Part shown: positions 56,701-64,000 of the stretch, piece by piece
Layout: every line of letters begins with the position of its first letter
Numbering within the stretch: the first letter of the stretch is position 1
Source: Panopea generosa
Taxonomy: Eukaryota; Mollusca; Bivalvia; Adapedonta; Hiatellidae
DNA length: 64,000 nt
Assembly: GCA_029582155.1 (NCBI GenBank)
Contig: CM055901.1
Coordinates: 51,341,206-51,405,205, forward strand
Reading direction: 5' to 3'
Program-made: the position numbers and the translations under genes
Notes under the pieces: model-generated
The model's input: only the letters and a program-made list of their open reading frames with translations
Told to the model about the DNA's origin: nothing
The model's database searches: none

Positions 56701-57680
56701 ACATTATTTCGAGACTTTTTCCAAGAATGTAAAATATATGATGTCTTAACTTATAGTAAGATCCAATGTTTACATTATCTTTCCCAAACAAGGAAGTTTT
56801 ATCTAGTTAATTAGTTCAGCATAGTGGAAGAGAAATTGGCATACATTGTTATACAAGAATCTTTCTTGGGGTATCAAATCTTTTGTATTAAGAATATTCT
56901 CACATGCAGTTTCATTGTTTTTATTGGAAACTGACAATTCCTACCAAAAGTTGAAACATCTTAATCTCATTCCTTATTGAGTTTTTCAGATGTTTTATTG
57001 ATGTGGGTTTATTGTCTGATGTTATATCATATACTCCTATGAGTCACAAGTTGTTTAACTCACCCTGTAATATTGACAGTTATTCCAGTCCTGTGTTTAT
57101 CAGCAATGTTATGCACAACCATTCTATCACAAAAGGTGGTTTGGTTTCACATGGAGCATTCTCTCTAGACATGAAAGTTGATGAGCGTCCCAGCCACAGT
57201 ATACTGATGGCTTTAAAATGGTAATACTAACTCTATTGTGACTAAGTATGACTGGGTCAAGGCAACAAATACCTCTGTGTGAGGTAAAAAACTGTCTTTT
57301 AAAGGGATTATATTGGCATATTACCATCAATTCCCTGTCCTTAATATACACGCCCAGCATGAAGATACACTTATAACTTAGAGATATACGCGTCTAAAGT
57401 GTCTGATTGCAAAACCTCTTTAATACAAACATCGGGTTTCTGAAGCCACGTTTTTGTTTTTGTTTACATTCGCCATTTTCAACGAACCGCTTTCGGGTTT
57501 CCGATCAATCATCGGATAACATCATGAAGACTCGTTCCCGATCTCGTTTCCAAGGCTTTGTTTGGGAATTTTATGGAGTTTAATGTAAACATTGCACAAT
57601 ACTTTATTGCAGGATGTATTAAAGTTTTGGCCAATATTCAATTGGATTAACAGCGTGTTTGTGTTACTTGCCAATATAAA
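56701..57680. other. Intergenic or PHACTR intron; small CpG-rich patch about 57430-57600
   Basis: 57430-57600 carries gccattttcaacgaaccgct ttcggg and a 19-codon frame beginning MKTRSRSRFQG, which may be chance. No gene can be supported. Confidence 0.3.
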
Positions 57681-57907
57681 CCCTTTAACTCTTTACTCCA
57701 TATGCATTTTAACTTGACTCATCCAAACTCAAAATCCACACATAGTCAATTTCTATGGATAGATACATTTTACCTACTCATTCTGATAGAGACGAAAACA
57801 GTGCAGAACCTGTTCTGATTGCTCGTTATGAACAATCAAACTGGTTCTACACTGTTTTCAAAAACCTATATTAGAGGTGTTCAAAGGTGTCCACATGAAG
57901 TAAAGGG
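57681..57907. mobile_element. Foldback MITE family, copy 3
   Basis: Ends ctctttactccata and cacatgaagtaaaggg. Hairpin at about 57795-57859: CAGTGCAGAACCTGTTCTGA against its near complement TCAAACTGGTTCTACACTG. The stem sequence differs from copies 1 and 2 but pairing is kept. Confidence 0.8.
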
Positions 57908-59060
57908 TTAAAACTGTCCCAAAAACACATCAAAGTGAGATCACCAAAAGATTGCTGGAAACAAAACCAAACCTAACCAATACAACATCTGATATACTAT
58001 GTCATAAAGGAAACTAGTGCTCCAGATGAGTTTTTCTTCATATGAGTATTTTACCCCTTAAATTAGCATTTAATGCTTATTATCAAAATGTTAAGGGTGA
58101 AAATGAACACTCTAATCAAATTGCCATTTAAAACAAACTAATCAACATTGAAATTGAAAATAACCAATACTTATTTTACCCTTTAATTCAAATTTCAGTG
58201 CTTTTAAAAATTCAGAAATTTTAATACTTAAATACCCACCCCCCCTCACAAAAAAAAAAGTGCTTATCTTAAGTACTGGAAACCAATATTATATCAAGCA
58301 AATAAGCCCAGATTTGTGCTTTTCAAATTCACATGTATGTGCATGGACCCAAATTATAACCTAGTTACCTGGGAATATATCATGAGAAAGTAACTATATT
58401 GATGAACTAGCTTCACTTAGTACACACATAGACCATTGTTCTGTTTGTTAACCAATCTTTGCCACACGGAAAATTAAGCCCTCTAATCAATGGCCGATTT
58501 CCTTGATTTCCCAATGTGAAATCACTTGCTTGGTAAAACAAATGTTTTTTTTTTATGCCATTTTTTTGATCATAGTTATGACTGGCTCATATGATCACTG
58601 TTTTGTAAGCTATATTTTGATTGGGTAATTGATAGCCAGGTGTGAGGGAGTGACATAATTTTTACTCCTCAATAAACCTTCACACACACACACACACACA
58701 CATACCCCTTGCTAAAACAGAAATATTTTCATACTTTTTGAGAAGATTTCATGATATTACACAGAATATACATGACGGATGCAAAGGAGAATAATAAAAA
58801 TCTAATGAAAAATAAAATGCAATTTTTGGTAAATCCATTTTTTAAACACATATAATGATAATTTCTACATTGATACTCTACTAGGCTTCTATCGAAATGT
58901 TATCTGAGTCTTTTCAAGGAGATACTTGCTTTATAACAGTCACAATTAAACTAATGTTAATTGTTTTAGAATAACCTTTGAAGAATATCAAGTAAGGCCA
59001 TCCCCACATTTCAGACCCACAATCAATGATGGCCACCTGCATAGATGACAAACATAATAT
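57908..59060. other. Intron next to the PHACTR exon; (CA)n at about 58681
   Basis: Short CA microsatellite at 58681-58703; otherwise AT-rich. No further PHACTR exon was found on the minus strand. Confidence 0.5.
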
Positions 59061-59065
59061 CTCAC

Positions 59066-59254
59066 CTGATGCTGGATTGTCAGTCTGCTCGGCTGTGACA
59101 ACAACAGACTGATCATGACTAGTTTCTGTTTGGTTTACATTGGACTGGTTTACATTTTCCTCCTCTTCTATAGTATCTTCAGTCCTCTCTTTGATTAACC
59201 CTTTCTTCACCAACTCCTCCCGTGTTGAACGTATGGATATTTTTCTTTCCAGTT
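59066..59254 (-). CDS. PHACTR: Internal exon of a PHACTR-type phosphatase-and-actin regulator (RPEL motif)
   Basis: The minus-strand exon is bounded by acceptor tatttcacag (59255 and above) and donor GTGAGA (59065 and below). It is 189 bp, entering in phase 2. It reads LERKISIRSTREELVKKG then LIKERTED, followed by an acidic stretch (TIEEEEN) and a polar Asn/Gln/Thr-rich linker. LERKIS.R.(S/T)REEL..(R/K)G..KE is the first RPEL repeat of the PHACTR family. RPEL motifs bind G-actin, and PHACTR proteins direct PP1 through a C-terminal motif. MRTF RPEL repeats differ (RREEL.xxGI type), so PHACTR is preferred. Neither the preceding N-terminal exon nor the downstream exons (RPEL2-4, PP1-binding C-terminus) could be found in the window. 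They may lie right of 64000 and in the gap at 54911-55410. The paralogue cannot be assigned. Confidence 0.8.
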
Positions 59255-59793
59255 CTGTGAAATAAAACCAAAAACAAAACTGTAATATTTAACTGATAGC
59301 TTGTACTTCATATCCATGATAAATATCAATTACAAACGTTGCATGTTACTTCCATTAAATCTGGATACATGCGTAGTTTGGCTACTAGTAATCTCCCTTT
59401 TAAAGAGAATGTTATCAGGATTTCTCAATGTTTTAGAATTTGCTAAAACATTTTTTCCCAATATACCATGCTTGTATATTACTCAATGACCCCGTATTGC
59501 CAAAAATATATTTTCTTAGATAATGGGATAGTGCATATATATATAGTATATATAGTGTATTATAGCAACGTATTACGTTTTCTTCGGCAATGAGTAGTGA
59601 TTGAAACTGGAGATAAATTTGCAGCTGATAATTGCATACACTTGATAATTTAATGTAGTATTTTGAGACTTTAAATATCTTATTTGATTCATATTATAAC
59701 TTCTTTTATTTTTCAAATTTATTAGAAAAAACAACATATACAAACTATCGTGAGGCGTAATCACAACCAATAATTGCCATTTCAAGCTTTAAC

Positions 59794-61678
59794 TGAGGGC
59801 TTTTCCAGAATTAAATGTATGGGGGGGTCGGACGGCAGTATAATTAAAATTTTATGCCTGGTGGGTGTTTTCATAAAAAAAAATGATGCCTTGCGGGGTA
59901 AAAGCTTATTAAAATTTTATGCCTTGCCGGTATTTCCGTCTCTGAACCGAATTTTTTCTTCAACACTGTTTTTCTTCTCGAAATTTTATACATTTTCTGC
60001 CCAAATATTTCCTCCCGTCGTATACAAAAACATAAAATTGTCCTTCCCCTGTCCTTCCCCATGTACCGCACGAGTCAACATCCCGCAGCGTCTAGATTTC
60101 GGCGAGCGTCTTATCTTTATTGCAGCAGAAACTGCAGGTCTTTTAAATTTACCTTGATTTGACCTTTATGTTTGCCACTGACACGCGTGTTGTAACGATT
60201 GTAATACACAACCTCCAGACATCATGACCAAGTGAACGTTTTACGCGACTACACAGTTGGACACTCGATATACTGATGATGTTAATATTAGAAATTGTCT
60301 TCAATTAACTTTTTCATCTCAAACTGATTGATCTTTTTTGTTAAGACCGCCATAATATAATTACATCACCCGACAACAACATATGATTTAATTTGTTTGT
60401 TTGAAATAAAGTATAATTATCTACCTTCGGACTTCCCGAAAAGGGACAAGAAACATTCTCTAAGTCGTGAATAAATTATTAACACGGAAATGTACGAGCT
60501 AATCAGATGGCGGAATACACTCGTAGCGGGCCGTAACCACGTCTACTTTATTAAATTGATGCCGAGATGCCGTGTCACAAAATTATCTCCTCAATTAAAT
60601 TTTACGAATTATATATCAATATTTGACGTATCGGATATGTTTACAAATACTCCAATACGGATATGAATATACAGACGTGTATATTATTAAATTCCGCAAA
60701 AACTACAATTCAACTCTACGGCAGCATTGCTATAATTATATGCATATCCGCGCTGTTTGTCAGATAGTGTAAAACACTAATTTATTCGGCAAAAAAAGAA
60801 ACCCCAAGAAATGCAAAGTCTATTGTGACAACAAATCTAAATGAAGACATTGCGTTAGCAGTGAAAATAAAATCAACATTCTCAGATATGTCATCCCACA
60901 CCCTATACGCCTCAATCTTGCCCCAGTGTCTGAAAAAATCATGGCGAAAAGCAGATGTTTCTTAACGGTCGTACAAAAACATAAATTGGACTGTGAAATT
61001 GTCTTTGAGCATCCATAACCGGATTGTTTGCCATCGGGTGTGCGAAATGAGGTCAAATTAGATTAAACCTTTATCGATAGTAGGGAGTAAATAGCATGTG
61101 TCATAATAATGTTTGTTTCACTGTCAGAGTGACGTCATCGGACATTGGCACAAGGCATTAATGAAAGGGACAGCGTGTTCATTCTGTGCATAAATTTAGG
61201 CATGTGTAGCATAACTCTCTTTACGGATCTTATCAATTTAATAGTAATTCTAATTAGTTTACTGAAAATAAACATTTTAGAAGACAACTAGTTACAAACA
61301 AACACTAACCTTTAATTATTATTATGTTGTGTTTTTTTTCTCGTTTGTTATCTATAGTGCCCCTTTATTTAATTCTCGACCTGAGGTAATTTGTGACGTA
61401 ATCACTTGCATATCGGCATTAGATCAAAGTGTAACGTCGGCGTACTTCAAAGAAAGTAGGCAACCGTCCAGACAGGTAATTTTGGAAGCGTTACAGTAAG
61501 AAAACATTAGAAAGGGGATTTTAGCCTCTTTTTTATTTTTATTTTGTGTATGGTGGTATTTTATCTAATTAAAATTTTATGCATGGTGGTATATATCACA
61601 ATTAAATTTTATGCTCTGTGGGTAAAAAAAAAAAGTGCCGTCCGACCACCCCATACATTTAATTCTGGAAAAGCCCTG
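59794..61678. mobile_element. 1.9-kb element with inverted termini
   Basis: Left GAGGGCTTTTCCAGAATTAA then ATGTATGGGGGGGTCGGACGGCA; right is its complement, ending ...tctggaaaagccctg. Inside each end, attaaaattttatgc with tggtggg-type subrepeats occurs (59840-59925 and 61540-61625). The interior is CpG-richer and has TGACGTCA at 61130. A 127-codon frame at 59774-60157 starts outside the element and has no family signature. CAGGG ends suggest hAT, but no 8-bp duplication is seen. Confidence 0.75.
61130..61137. promoter_or_regulatory. Full CRE palindrome TGACGTCA
   Basis: Consensus CREB/ATF site inside the CpG-richer interior of the TIR element. Sequence match only. Confidence 0.3.
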
Positions 61679-61809
61679 ATCAAATATCAATTAAAATCAA
61701 TCAGTAGAACATCACTAGCAATGGGATTAACCATTCGAAGACAACCTGAGATCTTTTTTGATAATGTAAAAGTTTTTCTTTGCATCTTTTTATATACAAT
61801 ATGGTTTGT

Positions 61810-61910
61810 ATAACAATGTATCAGTAATAGGTTGTTTTATGACAATGTACCAGTAATAGGTCGTTTTATGACAATGTACCAGTAATAGGTCGTTTTATGA
61901 CAATGTAGTA
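61810..61910 (+). repeat. 29-bp tandem repeat, about 3.5 copies
   Basis: caatgtaccagtaataggtc gttttatga begins at 61814, 61843, 61872 and 61901. Confidence 0.95.
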
Positions 61911-62574
61911 GATTTGCTTTGACATTTTATTTTATAAGTTACTCTAAAATAAATGATAAGTCGGTAAGTCCTCTTTTGATATTTCGAGAAGTTATTTATT
62001 CCAAAATACTATAAATGAATTCTCTATACAGTTACAGCTTCTATACCTATCTTAACTGTCTTTATGGAGTAATGTTCTGCTTCTTATTACCGGTATAATT
62101 GCGAAATCCTAAAAGCTATGTCTACAGATAGAGGGACTGATCGTTCAAACTGACAATTAAAACACAAAGTGGAGTTTACAACATTGCATTATTTGCTTAT
62201 TTGTTTCTCGGAAATTCTTCATCAATTATTGATATTGCCAAAGGTCATATCAAAATCAAAAGACAGCATTGTGAGATAGAAACACGAGACATGTACATAA
62301 AACATGGAGAAAATTAAGTCAACATTAACAATATCGGTGTTCCAGACACACTGATGCCCCTGCTTTATTTCTGCCACGTCCACAGTTAGATGTAAAATAT
62401 ACTGAAAGGATAAAAAAATGCTGGGTGAATTTCAAAGCCACATTATCAAACTATTGTAAGAGATATTTACAGTTTTAGAATATGTATGTAAAGGTATTTC
62501 ATCATTAATGAATTTTTCAATTATTATTGTTCAATATACATGTACAAGCAATAATTTGAAAATATCCGAAAGTC
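61911..62574. other. Intergenic or intron, nothing recognised
   Basis: AT-rich; no supported feature. Confidence 0.45.
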
Positions 62575-62591
62575 AAGACTTCATAAAAGTG

Positions 62592-62779
62592 GGGTGGTAA
62601 TGTAATGGATAGAGTGTTGGCTGCTCACACCAGAGGTTGTGGGTTTGATCCCCAGATTGACCCGATGCCCGTCATAAAACAACACTCAGTACTGGTTCTA
62701 CCCAGAAGTGGACTCGAGAGTGGTTCATATTAGCTCTGAGCTTTCATAGCGATGGAGCTAAAATAAATAAGTAAAAACT
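62592..62779 (+). mobile_element. SINE-C copy with 17-bp target duplication
   Basis: tRNA-like head (taatggatagagtgttggct, B box ggtttgatcccc), body agtactggttctacccaga, tail aaataaataag. Flanked by AAGACTTCATAAAAGTG at 62575-62591 and 62780-62796. Confidence 0.95.
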
Positions 62780-62796
62780 AAGACTTCATAAAAGTG

Positions 62797-64000
62797 CTCC
62801 AAGTCAACCTCGAGTTACTGAAGTTTCACTGTTACCTACAATTACAAAGGCAGTGATCTTTTTATTTTATTTAGAATCTGGAACGAGGGTGGCATGGGGA
62901 TGAAGGAAGTTAGTCTCAAAAAGTTAGTCACAGCACAATATTTAAAACGAAGTTTCACCATCAGATCACACTCAGTTCAATATAGCTATGAGCTAAGAGA
63001 AAACAATTCATTAAATGCAATATATGTTTTTACATTTGCATAACTGTTTATAGCATTATGTAAATGGCAACTGACAGAATGCCATGAGTTGAATTATTCT
63101 ACAACAACGACCTTATGTCCGCTGTGTTTTCATCAGGGTTTTTGCAGTATTTCCGGAACCAGAGTGTAAGTGAATACCAAAATCATTATATTTATAATGG
63201 CTATATCATATTTATCCAATTACTTCCTGCTTAAAAATAAGGTCAAAGGCTAAACCGTTCATATTTACAGGGCATATATAATTCAATTTTCTTATTCTAA
63301 AAAGCCAAAGAAAACGCCTCATTATTTTACAAGAATAATTATAACTTAAGTAGCACAAGATCCTATTCTGCTTGGATATTAATTTCCCTGTTGTCCTGTT
63401 TTATTCCCGAAACCGTTTGAAAACTGATCCTAGGCTTTAAATGAAATGCCCATAAAGTGATGCACCAGTTTTATCCAGGTCTCCAAATGTGGTGCTGCAC
63501 AATAACCGGATGATTCCAGACCAAACAAACCTTTATTCTAATAGCCATATTGATTTTGTTATTAGTGCAGCTTGCAATGTTTTAAAAAGGGGACATAAGT
63601 CAGTTGACATCCTGCAGATCAGGTTTCAAGAATCAGGCAATGCACCGGGAGAATTTATGAACTCTGTGACTTAGTATTGATCAGCTAGTCTGCAACTTAT
63701 AAAATATCCCCATGACACCATTCACAGCTAAGTCTACCAAACTCAACAAATTATATTGTTAAAAAACACAGCTCTTCAAAAAAGGTAGACACATTCAGTG
63801 TATTGCATTTTGTCCATGCATTGAAAATATGACAATAGAAATAATATTATCATTTGTTCTCAAGTCAATTCATTCCCTTGTTCATGCATCATGTTTATCC
63901 ATGGTTCAATTCAGTGATCTGTTCAAATTATCATGAACAGAATGGCTCACATCTGGCTTTTATACATGGACTGCATGTCTTTGGCTCACATCAGGGTTTT
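62797..64000. other. Unannotated right end of window
   Basis: AT-rich. A 61-codon plus frame at 63489-63674 (SVDILQIRFQESGNAPGEF) has no recognisable family. No PHACTR N-terminal exon was found. Confidence 0.4.

Noticed and set aside
58914-59065. Extension of the PHACTR frame beyond 59066
   Set aside because: A good GTGAGA donor ends the exon; the following residues are intron translation without RPEL features.
59774-60157. 127-codon frame as a gene
   Set aside because: Starts in the flank and runs through the terminal repeats of the 1.9-kb TIR element; no homology recognised.

Overview
This window is eukaryotic. Genes are split by GT-AG introns, spacers are AT-rich, and microsatellites, minisatellites and tRNA-derived SINEs are dense. 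The SINE set, the 156-bp tail repeats and the '...gggtctcttgttt' repeat ends recall lophotrochozoan genomes, most likely a mollusc; this is an inference from repeat flavour, not proof.

Layout. (1) 824-12596, plus strand: the last seven coding exons of AQR (Aquarius/IBP160, the intron-binding spliceosomal helicase). (2) 20644-21879, minus strand: an intronless 411-codon gene that I do not recognise, with two X-box-like sites just upstream of its ATG. (3) 31844-39564, plus strand: a complete five-coding-exon gene for TBPL1/TRF2 (TBP-like factor), 281 aa. (4) 54759-54910, minus strand: the C-terminal half of SF3B5, a U2 snRNP SF3b subunit, cut by a 500-N gap. (5) 59066-59254, minus strand: one internal exon of a PHACTR-type gene carrying an RPEL actin-binding motif. 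The rest is introns and intergenic DNA.

Repeats. At least four SINE families are present (one with eight copies, one inserted inside a LINE with a visible target-site duplication). There is also a mariner remnant with a readable transposase C-terminus, a 949-bp hAT-type element with a perfect 8-bp duplication, a three-copy foldback MITE family with a maintained hairpin, a 1024-bp tandem unit, and a long list of minisatellites.

The most interesting pattern is that several minisatellites end exactly at splice acceptors. A 48-bp array ends at the acceptor of AQR exon 824, a 24-bp array at that of AQR exon 4583, and a 33-bp in-frame array at that of TBPL1 exon 37759. In the first case the genuine 3' splice site is the last copy of the repeat, so the intron end is a tandem array of decoy acceptors, in a gene whose product binds intron 3' regions. 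No CRISPR, operon or prokaryotic system is present. SF3B5 and PHACTR2 are also close neighbours in human 6q24.2, with TBPL1 in 6q23.2, so part of this gene order may be ancient linkage.
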